Shown here: positions 50,041 to 58,141 of the stretch, in pieces
Layout of the letters: every line of letters starts with the position of its first letter
Position numbering within the stretch: the first letter of the stretch is position 1
NCBI RefSeq assembly: GCF_900215205.1
Contig: NZ_OBDY01000003.1
Location: forward strand, 481,260 to 545,259
Length of the DNA: 64,000 bases
Reading direction: 5' to 3'
DNA from: Paractinoplanes atraurantiacus
GTDB lineage: Bacteria; Actinomycetota; Actinomycetes; Mycobacteriales; Micromonosporaceae
The notes under the pieces: model-generated
Told to the model about the DNA's origin: nothing
What the model saw: the letters and a program-made list of their open reading frames with translations, nothing else
Databases searched by the model: none
Translations under genes and position numbers: made by a program

Positions 50041-51210
50041 ATGAGTACACAGGGCAAGGCCCTCGTTGTGGGGCTGGGAATCGCGGGCATGGCCACGGCC
50101 ATCCGTCTGAAAGAGGCCGGCTGGCAGCCGGTGATCGTCGAGCGTTCACCCGAGCGCCGCACCGGAGGCTATTTCATCGGCATGTTCCCGGAGGGCGTGG
50201 CGGCCGCGCAGCGGCTCGGCGTGTACGACGAGATCGTCAAACGCACCATGCCCGATGTCGTGAACTGGGAGATCAACGCCGACGGCGAGCGCAAGCCCGG
50301 GATGGGCTTCGCGGATCAGCCTGGCAAACCACAGTCGGTGTTACGCGGGGACATCGAGGCCGGGCTGTGGACGAAGGTCGACGGCCAGATCGAGGTGCGT
50401 TTCGACACCAGTCCCGATGAGATCTTCCAGTCCGCCACCGGCGTGATGGTGACCTTACGCACGGGCTCGACCGGAGAGACCCGTACCGAGCCGTTCGACC
50501 TGGTGGTCGGGGCCGACGGCATGCGTTCCACGGTGCGCCGGCTGGTCTTCGGCCCCGACGAGAAGTTCCTCAAGCCGATGGAGGCGATGATCTGCGCGTT
50601 CCAGATGAGCCGTCAGCTGCCGGGCCTCGGCGACCGGGAAGCGGCGATCGTCTCGGAACCGAAACGCTCCATGTGGATCTTCACGATGGAGGACACGCCG
50701 CCCACGGTGCTGCTGACCTACCGCACCAAGAACATCGACGAGCAGTTCACCAGCCCCGCACCGCAGGTGCTGCGGGAGGTCTTCGCCGGGGTGTCCGCCG
50801 GCGGGCTGATCGAAGCCGCGATCGACGAGCTCGAACGAGCACCGCAGATGCTGTTCGACTCGGTCAACCAGGTGCGCATGGACCGGTGGCACGAGGGACG
50901 GGTGGTGCTCGTCGGTGACGCAGCCTGGTGCCTGACGTTGTACTCCGGCATGGGCGCCACCGCCGGCATGCTCGGCGGCGCGACACTCGGCGACAAACTC
51001 GCCGAGAATCCCGGCGAGGTCACCAAGGCGCTGGCGGCGTTCGACGCCGAACTGCGGCCCCTGATGACCAAGCACCAGCAATTGGCGTTGCACAAGTCGC
51101 AGCTGTTCGTGCCATCCAATGTCACCGCGCACTGGCTGCGCAAGCACATCGTGCGGGCGATCACCGCCAAGGGCGCCCGGGAACGCGAGAAGGCAGCAGC
51201 CGGGGCGTGA
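50041..51210 (+). CDS. FAD-dependent monooxygenase 3
   Basis: Encodes 389 residues from ATG 50041 with GGAGG about 6 bases upstream. Motifs: LVVGLGIAGMATAIRLKEAGW, VIVERSPERRTGGYFIGMFPEG, VVGADGMRSTVRRLVFG, and VVLVGDAAWCLTLYSGMGAT. It is closer to copy 2 by eye than to copy 1. Its own ribosome site and upstream hairpin suggest a separate transcript, and the divergent-facing TetR 2 follows on the opposite strand. Confidence 0.9.
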   Translation: MSTQGKALVVGLGIAGMATAIRLKEAGWQPVIVERSPERRTGGYFIGMFPEGVAAAQRLGVYDEIVKRTMPDVVNWEINADGERKPGMGFADQPGKPQSVLRGDIEAGLWTKVDGQIEVRFDTSPDEIFQSATGVMVTLRTGSTGETRTEPFDLVVGADGMRSTVRRLVFGPDEKFLKPMEAMICAFQMSRQLPGLGDREAAIVSEPKRSMWIFTMEDTPPTVLLTYRTKNIDEQFTSPAPQVLREVFAGVSAGGLIEAAIDELERAPQMLFDSVNQVRMDRWHEGRVVLVGDAAWCLTLYSGMGATAGMLGGATLGDKLAENPGEVTKALAAFDAELRPLMTKHQQLALHKSQLFVPSNVTAHWLRKHIVRAITAKGAREREKAAAGA

Positions 51211-51313
51211 TGCGGCACCAGCCCGGTCTGCTGTTGTCCGAACGGCGGGGCCGAGCGGTCAAAGGCTCGACCCCGCCGGCAAAGGGGGGCGCGTGCACTC
51301 ACCCCCGTCGAAG

Positions 51314-52009
51314 TCAGGAGGATGCGGGGCGGCTGCGGCCTTGCGCTCGGCTCTGCATGATCAAGCTGGCGTCGGATTCGCTCATTCCGGGAGGCAGTGC
51401 CGGCTTGGACGCATCAGCACGCAGAGACTCGAGCAAGAGGTCGAAGTAGCGGTGGTAGGCCCCCGGGCACACGGCCTCGCTGGACGAGGCGACCTCGCCG
51501 ACCATGAGCAGGATCATCAGCAGATCCCCGATGGAGACCCCGGCGCGCAAGGTGCCTTCCTGCTGCGCGCGCTCGATCAGCTCCCGGACATGGACTCCGA
51601 TGGTGGTACGCAATCTGGCGGTGAGTTCCTGCCCATGCCCCGCCCCCGTGATCGTTTCCCACAGCCCGCGGTTTTCTATCTGGGATCGGGCTACCGCATG
51701 CAGCAGTTGGGTGAGCCCCTCCCAGGCGCTGTCAGCGCGAAGGGCGTCCTCGGTCCGTACCGCCAAGGCGGCGATGTCGTCCCGCAGCACCGCAGCGATC
51801 AAGGCTTCCTTGTCGGGAAACCGCCGGTAGACGGTAGCGACTCCCACCCCGGCATGCCGGGCGATCTCGTTCAGGCCGACGTTGAGGCCCTGCCTCGCGA
51901 AAATCTCGCGTGCGGTGGTGAGGATCTGCTGCCGGTTGCGCTCGGCGTCACGCCGGATCGACGGAGCACTGCCCGTCGAACCGGGGGCGGGCTCCTTGCC
52001 GGACGACAT
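51314..52009 (-). CDS. TetR family regulator 2 of the island
   Basis: Encodes 231 residues from ATG 52009 with GGAGGT upstream. HTH: RNRQQILTTAREIFARQGLNVGLNEIARHAGVGVATVYRRFPDKEALIAAVL. The C-terminal domain resembles that of TetR 1 (ends in LLESLRADASKPALPPG). It converges with monooxygenase 3, so its target may be that gene, itself, or neighbours; no operator is obvious next to it. Confidence 0.92.
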   Translation of the reverse strand: MSSGKEPAPGSTGSAPSIRRDAERNRQQILTTAREIFARQGLNVGLNEIARHAGVGVATVYRRFPDKEALIAAVLRDDIAALAVRTEDALRADSAWEGLTQLLHAVARSQIENRGLWETITGAGHGQELTARLRTTIGVHVRELIERAQQEGTLRAGVSIGDLLMILLMVGEVASSSEAVCPGAYHRYFDLLLESLRADASKPALPPGMSESDASLIMQSRAQGRSRPASS

Positions 52010-52125
52010 GAGGTGACCTCCGCAACGACGGGCGCCACCGGTGACGATATCCGGGCCAGCCAGGCATAAGACGGCTTTTGGCGCTCTTAGAACGCGCCAG
52101 GCACCGGACGTTAAGCGGTTGCCCG

Positions 52126-52617
52126 TCAGGCGGATGGGTTGCGGCACGGGTCGTCGACCCCGGTGGCACGCACGATGCGGCGGGCGATGTCGCGCAGTTG
52201 CCGTTGCTGCGCCTTGGTGAGCGCGTCGAACACCAGGCGCTGCACCTCGTTCACATGCCCAGGAGCTATCGCCACGATCGTCTCCCAGCCGGTGTCGGTC
52301 AGGATCGCCAGGGTGAACCGGCCGTCGGCGGGATCGGGGACACGCCGGATCCAGCCGCGTTTCTCGAGCCGAGCGACGACCTGCGACAACCGTGGCAGCG
52401 AGCCCTCGACGAACGCCGCCAGCACACTCATGCGCAGGCTCCGCTCCGGTGCCATCGACAGACGCGCCAGGACCTGGTACTCGAAGTGACTCACCTGGGC
52501 ATCGCGCTGGAGTTGAGCGTCGAGTGCCGCGGGGAGCCGGGCCATCATCACGGTCAGCGCGAGCCAGGTCTGATGCTGCTCCTCATCGAGCCAGCGCGGC
52601 GTGATCCCGTCTTCCAT
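52126..52617 (-). CDS. MarR family regulator
   Basis: Encodes 163 residues from ATG 52617. It has SHFEYQVLARLSMAPERSLRMSVLAAFVEGSLPRLSQVVARLEKRGWIRRVPDPADGRFTLAILTDTGW, the MarR winged helix with the DxRxxxxxLT wing variant. It diverges from the DUF6069 gene across 202 bp that contain repeated CTTGAAGTCA sites. It likely represses the three-gene operon at 52820-54606 and itself. Confidence 0.92.
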   Translation of the reverse strand: MEDGITPRWLDEEQHQTWLALTVMMARLPAALDAQLQRDAQVSHFEYQVLARLSMAPERSLRMSVLAAFVEGSLPRLSQVVARLEKRGWIRRVPDPADGRFTLAILTDTGWETIVAIAPGHVNEVQRLVFDALTKAQQRQLRDIARRIVRATGVDDPCRNPSA

Positions 52618-52662
52618 CCGCCCACCATAACTTCCAGATCGAGAACGACCCGAGGACCGGTC

Positions 52663-52720
52663 ATGACTTGCATCTTGAAGTCAATGACCCTACCGTAACT
52701 TAAACCTTGAAGTCACGAGG
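52663..52720. promoter_or_regulatory. Candidate MarR operators
   Basis: Within this stretch TGACTT, 8 bases, AAGTCA forms an inverted repeat (about 52665-52684), and a second CTTGAAGTCA lies about 35 bases downstream. Both are in the divergent region of the MarR gene. Confidence 0.5.
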
Positions 52721-52819
52721 CGGCCTGATTCGCCCTCCGGAAACGGCGACTCGCCGAAACCGTCGCTCCTGTTCTTGGGCACTTTCAGCTCATCTCACCC
52801 ATCCCCGGGAGTTCTCACC

Positions 52820-53248
52820 ATGACCACAGTTGCCGCCCCCGCCCGCATCTCCTGGAAATCCACGCTCGCCGCTGCCGGCCTCGGCGCCGTCGGCGGCCTT
52901 ATCCTCAACACCGCCATCGCGTGGGGCGCCCGGACCCTGGCGGACATCCCCAGCGAGTTCCAGCAGCTGACCCTGCCCGTCTACGGGTTCCTCACCGTCC
53001 TCGGCGCGTTGATCGGGGCCATCGGCTGGCGCCTCATCGTCAACCGCAGCCGCAACGCCGGCCGGCTGCTGACCTGGCTCGTGCCGGTCGTGCTGGTGCT
53101 CTCGATGATTCCCAACGTGCTGCTGCTGGTCTCCAAAGCTCAGCCGGGAACGACCACCGCCGGGGTCGTCGCCCTCATGCTCATGCATATCGCTGTCGCG
53201 GTGGCCGCCGTCCCCGCCTACCGGCGCCTCATGCCGCCCCGGTCCTGA
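52820..53248 (+). CDS. DUF6069-like small membrane protein
   Basis: Encodes 142 residues from ATG 52820. Four hydrophobic segments (LAAAGLGAVGGLILNTAIAWG, GFLTVLGALIGAIGWRLI, LTWLVPVVLVLSMIPNVLLL, VALMLMHIAVAVAAVPAYR) make a small four-helix membrane protein of the DUF6069 type. Function is unknown; family members sit in stress-linked or MarR-controlled operons. It is the first gene of a probable operon with two NAD(P)-binding proteins. Confidence 0.82.
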   Translation: MTTVAAPARISWKSTLAAAGLGAVGGLILNTAIAWGARTLADIPSEFQQLTLPVYGFLTVLGALIGAIGWRLIVNRSRNAGRLLTWLVPVVLVLSMIPNVLLLVSKAQPGTTTAGVVALMLMHIAVAVAAVPAYRRLMPPRS

Positions 53249-53323
53249 CCTTCCCACCCGCCCAACTACCCGCGCGGCACGCCCGCACGGTTCACCGAAC
53301 ACTGTTCCAGGAGCACTCAGACC

Positions 53324-53968
53324 ATGATCACTATCGCCATCATCGGTGTCACCGGGTTCGCCGGGTCACACATCGCACGAGCTGCCACCGCTCGCGGCCA
53401 TCGGGTGGAAGGCGTCAGCCGCAACCTTCCGGCCGATCCGATCGAGGGCGCGTCCTACAACGCCGCGCCGGTGAGCGACGACGCCGTCCTGAAGCGCGTC
53501 GTCGCGGACGCCGATGTCGTGGTGGCCTCCCTCAGCCCGCGCGGTGACCTCGCCGGGAAGCTGACCGAGGCGGTCGCGCGCATCGCCACCGAGGCGGCAG
53601 CGGCCGGCACCCGCTTGATCGTCGTCGGCGGGGCCGGGGCACTGCGGGTCGCACCCGATGGGCCTCGCGTAGCCGACGGCGACAGCCTTCCAGCGTTCCT
53701 GATCGAGGAGTCACGGCAGACCGCGGCCGTGGTGGCCTGGCTCGAACAGTCAGCTCCAGACGGCCTGAACTGGACCTACATCAGCCCCGCCTTCGGATTC
53801 AGCCCTCGCGACCCCGGCGAAGCCACCGGTTCGTACACCTTCGCCGGCAACCAGGCGACCTTCGACAGCAAGATCTCCGCCCCGGACTTCGCCGCCGCCG
53901 TCACCGACGAGATCGAAGCTGACACCCGTAGCGGGCACATCTCGGTGTACAGCGAGATCACCGCATGA
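53324..53968 (+). CDS. NAD(P)-dependent oxidoreductase (YwnB-like atypical SDR)
   Basis: Encodes 214 residues from ATG 53324 with CAGGAG upstream. IAIIGVTGFAGSHIARAATARGHRVEGVSRN is a TGxxGxxG Rossmann motif; RLIVVGGAGALRVAPDGPR and LNWTYISPAFGFSPRDPG follow the YwnB/NmrA-like family. No Tyr-x-x-x-Lys is seen, so it may be a cofactor-binding sensor or an atypical reductase. It overlaps the next gene by ATGA. Confidence 0.88.
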   Translation: MITIAIIGVTGFAGSHIARAATARGHRVEGVSRNLPADPIEGASYNAAPVSDDAVLKRVVADADVVVASLSPRGDLAGKLTEAVARIATEAAAAGTRLIVVGGAGALRVAPDGPRVADGDSLPAFLIEESRQTAAVVAWLEQSAPDGLNWTYISPAFGFSPRDPGEATGSYTFAGNQATFDSKISAPDFAAAVTDEIEADTRSGHISVYSEITA

Positions 53969-54606
53969 TCGTCACCATCTTCGGGGCGACGGGCGGCATC
54001 GGCCGGCTCGTCGTCGAGCGGGCATTGGAGCAGGGCCACGAAGTACGCGCATACGTCCGGAATCCTGGCAAGGTCACGATCAACCATGAACGGCTGACAG
54101 TGATCGACGGCCAACTGAACGACTACCCAAACGTGCGTAAGGCGATCGAGGGCAGTCAGGCGGTCATCGACGCGATTGGAGTGCCTGTGCAACGCCACTA
54201 CGACTCGGCCGACGCACTGAACGGGGCACGGGCAATCATCCTGGCGATGCAGGAGACCGGAGTCCGCCGACTAGTGGCCTGGTCGACCCCGACCGTCCGC
54301 AAACCCACGGACAAGCGCGCGTTCGGGCTGGTCGCCGGCCGGTGGGTCATCCGGACCTTCTTCAAACAGACAGCCGCCGAACTACACGCGATCGTAGACG
54401 CGATCGAGAAGTCGGGCCTGGACTGGACTGTCGTCAGGTTCGGCCCTCTCGGCGACAGCCCCGACGACCGGGAACTCCGCGCCGGAGACGGCGATGGATA
54501 CAGCCCAGAAAAGGTTGCCCGCAGCCAGATCGCCGGGTTCATGGTTCGGGAGCTCTCCGAGAACCGATGGGTGAGGCAGCTGCCGATCGTGCACAACGAC
54601 AACTGA
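53965..54606 (+). CDS. NAD(P)H-binding protein (NmrA/atypical SDR)
   Basis: Encodes 213 residues from ATG 53965. VTIFGATGGIGRLVVERALEQGHEVRAYVRNPGK is the cofactor motif, VRRLVAWSTPTVRKPTD and LDWTVVRFGPLGD follow. It resembles the flavin reductase/NmrA-like proteins that often modify quinones or sense redox state. With the preceding gene it gives two paralogous dinucleotide-binding proteins under one MarR. It is the last gene of the island. Confidence 0.9.
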   Translation: MIVTIFGATGGIGRLVVERALEQGHEVRAYVRNPGKVTINHERLTVIDGQLNDYPNVRKAIEGSQAVIDAIGVPVQRHYDSADALNGARAIILAMQETGVRRLVAWSTPTVRKPTDKRAFGLVAGRWVIRTFFKQTAAELHAIVDAIEKSGLDWTVVRFGPLGDSPDDRELRAGDGDGYSPEKVARSQIAGFMVRELSENRWVRQLPIVHNDN

Positions 54607-54785
54607 ACGATCGTTGTGGGTCCATCCGAAGTCCTGGAGCTGGTGCCTTCAGATTTCCGCCAGCAACGCCTACCCGAACTTAAAAGTCCTGGTCAGGGGG
54701 TTGATCATCCCTAGCATTCCCTAGCAAAGATCAAACTCGCCTGCATCCGTGCAGCCCAAATTGGCCCCTGACCAGGGCAAACTCT
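54607..54785. other. Right end of the island, non-coding
   Basis: The 179 bp before the right repeat carry ATCCCTAGCA (54707-54716) and TTCCCTAGCA (54717-54726) as direct repeats, the second followed by AAGATC as near the left end. These are candidate recombinase arm sites. No gene is supported. Confidence 0.5.
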
Positions 54786-54827
54786 GAGCGGGCGACGAGA
54801 ATCGAACTCGCGTAATCAGTTTGGAAG
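54786..54827 (-). repeat. Right attachment site, within tRNA-Gly
   Basis: The 42 bp identical to the orphan at 44104-44145. Here they are joined to the correct 5' half of tRNA-Gly at TTGGAAG|ACTGAGG. Confidence 0.9.
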
Positions 54828-54857
54828 ACTGAGGCTCTACCATTGAGCTACGCCCGC
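54787..54857 (-). tRNA. tRNA-Gly (anticodon UCC)
   Basis: Minus-strand 71-nt tRNA. Acceptor GCGGGCG (5') pairs with CGCCCGC (3'). The anticodon stem TCAGT/ACTGA carries loop CTTCCAA, so the anticodon is TCC and it reads GGA. The T arm contains GGTTCG-like GAGTTCGATTCTC. No CCA is encoded. It faces tRNA-Pro divergently. Confidence 0.95.
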
Positions 54858-54989
54858 AACGTCCCCGTTTGATCGGGGTCCGCTCGCATAGCTTACTGGG
54901 TCCGCCAGGGGCTTTGCGAACCGGATAGGTGCCTGAGGTGACTCCAGCGCACGCGTGGGGAAGCGGACCGCATACACTGGCCGACGCCA

Positions 54990-55063
54990 CGGGGTGTGGC
55001 GCAGCTTGGTAGCGCACTCGCTTTGGGAGCGAGGGGCCGTGGGTTCAAATCCCGCCACCCCGA
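54990..55063 (+). tRNA. tRNA-Pro (anticodon UGG)
   Basis: 74-nt tRNA. Acceptor CGGGGTG pairs with CACCCCG, discriminator A. Anticodon stem CTCGC/GCGAG with loop TTTGGGA gives anticodon TGG. A candidate -10 TACACT lies at 54973-54978. tig follows 37 bp downstream. Confidence 0.95.
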
Positions 55064-55100
55064 CTGACATCATCTATCGGCAGCAACAAGGAGTACGCCT

Positions 55101-56456
55101 GTGAAGAGCACCGTCGAGACTCTGAGCCCGACGAGGGTGAAGCTCGCTATCGAGGTGCCGTTCGACGAGCTCAAGCCGAGCCTGCAGAAGGCGTACCGGG
55201 AGATCGGCGCGCAGGTGCAGGTGCCGGGCTTCCGTCGCGGCAAGATCCCGGCAGCGGTCATCGACCAGCGTGTCGGGCGTGGCGCGGTCCTGAACGAGGC
55301 GGTTCAGGAAGCCATCCCGCAGCAGATTCTGGCCGCCGTGCGTGAGCACGACGTCAAGACGCTGGGCCGGCCCGAGGTCGAGATCACCGAGTTCGCCGAC
55401 AACGAGCCGCTGAAGTTCACCGCCGAGGTGGACGTGCGTCCCGAGATCTCGGTGCCGGACCTGTCCACCATCAAGGTGGAGGTCCCGGCCGTCGAGATCG
55501 GCGACAACGAGATCGACGAGCAGATCAACGGCCTGCGTGAGCGCTTCGCCACCCTCAAGACCGTCGAGCGTGCGGCCGCCGAGGGCGACTACGTGCAACT
55601 CGACCTGAACGCCACGGTCGACGGCGAAGAGGTGCCCGGTGGCTCGGCCACCAACATCTCGCACGAGGTCGGCAGCAAGCAGCTGCTTCCGGGCCTCGAC
55701 GAGGTGCTCGTGGGCATGTCGGCCGGCGAGGACGCCACCTTCACCACCCAGCTCGTGGGCGGCGACTTCGCCGGCCGTGACGCCGAGGTGGCGGTGACCG
55801 TGCGCAGCGTCAAGGACAAGCAGCTTCCCGAGATCGACGATGAGTTCGCCCAGCTGGCGAGCGAGTTCGACACGCTCGACGAGCTGAAGGGCGACCTGCG
55901 CGAGCGGCTCACCAAGGTCAAGAAGGTCGAGCAGATCTACGCGGCTCGTGACGAGGCCCTCAAGCAGCTCGTCGAGGCGGCCGGGATCCCCGCTCCTGAG
56001 GGCGTCGTCAAGGACGAGGTCGAGGGCCGCAAGCAGGCGATGACCGACCAGCTGGAGCGGATCGGCGCGACCCTGCAGGACTACCTGACCTCCGAGGACA
56101 AGACCGAGGAGCAGATCGACCAGGAGCTGACCGAGGCGGCCGAGGAGGGCGTCCGGATCCAGCTGCTGCTCGACACCATCGCCGACGCGGAGGACGTGCA
56201 GGTCTCCGACGACGAGTTCGGTCACGAGATCGTGCACCGGGCGCAGCGCGCCCAGATGCAGCCGCAGCAGTACTACGACCAGCTGGTCCAGTCGGGCGCG
56301 GCGGCCGCCGTGTTCGGTGACGTGCGCCGCGGCAAGGCGCTGGCCTCCGTGATGGAGCAGGTCGAGATGAAGGACGCCGAGGGCAACGTTCTGACCCTCG
56401 ACGACCTGCGTGCGGCCAGCGACGAGGAGCACGGCCACGAGGGCCACAACCACTGA
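55101..56456 (+). CDS. tig: Trigger factor (ribosome-bound chaperone and peptidyl-prolyl isomerase)
   Basis: Encodes 451 residues from GTG 55101 with AAGGAG upstream. The ribosome-binding domain begins MKSTVETLSPTRVKLAIEVPFDEL and has the signature VPGFRRGKIPAAVIDQRVG. The FKBP-type domain (EGDYVQLDLNATVDGEEVPGG, LLPGLDEVLVGMSAGED) and a long helical C-terminal arm follow, with an acidic, histidine-rich end (EEHGHEGHNH). It receives nascent chains at the exit tunnel. It is first in a tig-clpP-clpX order typical of bacteria. Confidence 0.97.
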   Translation: MKSTVETLSPTRVKLAIEVPFDELKPSLQKAYREIGAQVQVPGFRRGKIPAAVIDQRVGRGAVLNEAVQEAIPQQILAAVREHDVKTLGRPEVEITEFADNEPLKFTAEVDVRPEISVPDLSTIKVEVPAVEIGDNEIDEQINGLRERFATLKTVERAAAEGDYVQLDLNATVDGEEVPGGSATNISHEVGSKQLLPGLDEVLVGMSAGEDATFTTQLVGGDFAGRDAEVAVTVRSVKDKQLPEIDDEFAQLASEFDTLDELKGDLRERLTKVKKVEQIYAARDEALKQLVEAAGIPAPEGVVKDEVEGRKQAMTDQLERIGATLQDYLTSEDKTEEQIDQELTEAAEEGVRIQLLLDTIADAEDVQVSDDEFGHEIVHRAQRAQMQPQQYYDQLVQSGAAAAVFGDVRRGKALASVMEQVEMKDAEGNVLTLDDLRAASDEEHGHEGHNH

Positions 56457-56469
56457 GTTCGTACGGCGT

Positions 56470-56506
56470 GAGCCGCCACCCCTGGGGTGGCGGCTCTCTG
56501 CTTTTT
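56470..56506 (+). terminator. Rho-independent terminator of tig
   Basis: Stem GAGCCGCCACC and GGTGGCGGCTC (plus one C-G pair) with a CTG loop, then TCTGCTTTTT. It closes the tig transcript before clpP1. Confidence 0.92.
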
Positions 56507-56621
56507 CCCGGGCGCGTGCGCTGTCAGCGAACACCTGCCCGAGCGGGAAGCCGTTGCCCATTTCACCGGTTAGGTTGGGCGTACGACGGACAACCTGCCG
56601 GCTAGCTGTTGAAGGGCTGCC

Positions 56622-57251
56622 ATGACCGATCTTCACCTCCCCGCGAGCCCCCTGCTGCGCGGTGACTCAATCAGTGGCAACCTCGACGACTCGGTCTACA
56701 ACCGCCTGCTGCGTGAGCGCATCATCTTCCTCGGCAGCGAGGTGACCGACTCGGTGGCCAACCGCATCTGCGCGCAGCTGCTGCTGCTCTCCGCCGAGGA
56801 TCCCGAGCGCGACATCAACCTCTGGATCAACTCGCCCGGTGGCTCGGTCTACTCGGGCATGGCGATCTACGACACGATGCAGTTCATCGACAACGACGTC
56901 TCGACCGTCGCGATGGGCATGGCCGCGTCGATGGGACAGCTTCTGCTGTGCGCCGGCACCCCTGGCAAGCGCTACTCGCTGCCGCACGCGCGGATCATGA
57001 TGCACCAGCCTTCGGGCGGCATGGGCGGCACGGCCGCCGACATCGCGATCCAGGCCGAGCAGATGCTTTACACCAAGCGCATGTTCCAGGAGCGGGTCGC
57101 CTTCCACACCGGCCAGACCCAGGAGCAGATCGAGCGCGACTCCGACCGTGACCGCTGGTTCACGGCGGAGGAGGCCAAGAACTACGGCTTCATCGACCAG
57201 GTGATCACCGGGGCCACTCAGGTTCCCGAGGGCGCCGGAACGCTGAACTGA
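56622..57251 (+). CDS. clpP1: ATP-dependent Clp protease proteolytic subunit 1
   Basis: Encodes 209 residues from ATG 56622. Catalytic Ser in [17 protein letters not shown], His in [22 protein letters not shown], and Asp in [20 protein letters not shown]. It is one of the two subunits of the actinobacterial ClpP1P2 barrel, which degrades unfolded and tagged proteins with ClpX or ClpC. clpP2 follows after 11 bp. Confidence 0.96.
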   Translation: MTDLHLPASPLLRGDSISGNLDDSVYNRLLRERIIFLGSEVTDSVANRICAQLLLLSAEDPERDINLWINSPGGSVYSGMAIYDTMQFIDNDVSTVAMGMAASMGQLLLCAGTPGKRYSLPHARIMMHQPSGGMGGTAADIAIQAEQMLYTKRMFQERVAFHTGQTQEQIERDSDRDRWFTAEEAKNYGFIDQVITGATQVPEGAGTLN

Positions 57252-57262
57252 GGAGCGGAACT

Positions 57263-57928
57263 ATGACTGACCTGACGACGCCTCGCGGGTTCGCGCCGGT
57301 GACCAACCGCTACGTGCTGCCGTCCTTCATCGAGCGTTCTTCGAACGGGATGATGAAGGAGACGAACCCGTACAACAAGATGTTCGAGGACCGGATCATC
57401 TTCCTCGGCGTGCAGGTGGACGACGCGTCGGCCAACGACGTGATGGCCCAGCTGCTGACGCTGGAGAGCTCCGACCCCGACCGTGACATCACGATGTACA
57501 TCAACTCGCCCGGTGGCTCCTTCACCGCCATGACGGCGATCTACGACACCATGCAGTACGTTCGCCCCGACATCTCGACGGTCTGCCTCGGCCAGGCCGC
57601 CAGTGCCGCGGCGGTGCTGCTGGCCGGTGGCACCCCGGGCAAGCGCCTCGCGCTGCCGCACTCGCGGGTGCTGATCCACCAGCCGGCCACCGAGGGTGGC
57701 TACGGTCAGGGCTCGGACATCGAGATCCAGGCTCGCGAGATCCTCCGCATGCGGTCGCAGATGGAGGAGATGATCTCCCGCCACACCGGCCGTACGACCG
57801 AGCAGGTCCGCAAGGACGTCGACCGCGACAAGATCATGACGGCGGCCGAGGCCAAGGAGTACGGCATCGTCGACACCGTCCTGGTCAGCCGCAAGAAGAC
57901 CCTCCAGGCCGTCGGCAGCGGCAGCTGA
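57263..57928 (+). CDS. clpP2: ATP-dependent Clp protease proteolytic subunit 2
   Basis: Encodes 221 residues from ATG 57263. Catalytic Ser in [16 protein letters not shown], His in [23 protein letters not shown], and Asp in [20 protein letters not shown]. It forms the mixed ClpP1P2 barrel, essential in many actinobacteria. Length is normal. A long hairpin (57941-57983) follows before clpX. Confidence 0.96.
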   Translation: MTDLTTPRGFAPVTNRYVLPSFIERSSNGMMKETNPYNKMFEDRIIFLGVQVDDASANDVMAQLLTLESSDPDRDITMYINSPGGSFTAMTAIYDTMQYVRPDISTVCLGQAASAAAVLLAGGTPGKRLALPHSRVLIHQPATEGGYGQGSDIEIQAREILRMRSQMEEMISRHTGRTTEQVRKDVDRDKIMTAAEAKEYGIVDTVLVSRKKTLQAVGSGS

Positions 57929-57940
57929 GAGAAGCGTATC

Positions 57941-57983
57941 GTCAGGGGCCGGCCGGCCCGAGTTAGACTGGCCGACCCCTGAC
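57941..57983 (+). terminator. Hairpin between clpP2 and clpX
   Basis: GTCAGGGGCCGGCC and GGCCGACCCCTGAC pair over 14 positions with one mismatch, and the loop is 15 bases. No T-run is attached, so it may attenuate or process the RNA rather than stop it. clpX begins 158 bp later. Confidence 0.5.
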
Positions 57984-58141
57984 ACGCCCGTTTTGGGGGG
58001 TCGGAGAACAGCCCCTTTGCGGGTAACGTCGAGCATGCAGCCTCAGTTACGCGGTTCGGCAGACGATGAGAAGGCAACGGGGCGTTTCGTCCTCGGTTCC
58101 GGGCCGGCAGCAGTCGGCCGATGAGCACAAGGAGTACGTAG

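Larger units (their letters stand above)
44104..54827. mobile_element. Genomic island integrated at tRNA-Gly(UCC), no integrase
   Basis: A 42-bp perfect direct repeat marks both ends (44104-44145 and 54786-54827). It corresponds to the tRNA-Gly 3' half from the anticodon loop to the acceptor end. The complete tRNA is at the right. Integration at the anticodon loop is typical for tyrosine recombinases of actinobacterial ICEs and prophages. Inside are 11 genes, none recognisable as integrase, excisionase, Rep or transfer protein, so it is either a decayed element or a cargo island mobilised in trans. Copies of TTCCCTAGCA occur near both ends. Confidence 0.72.
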
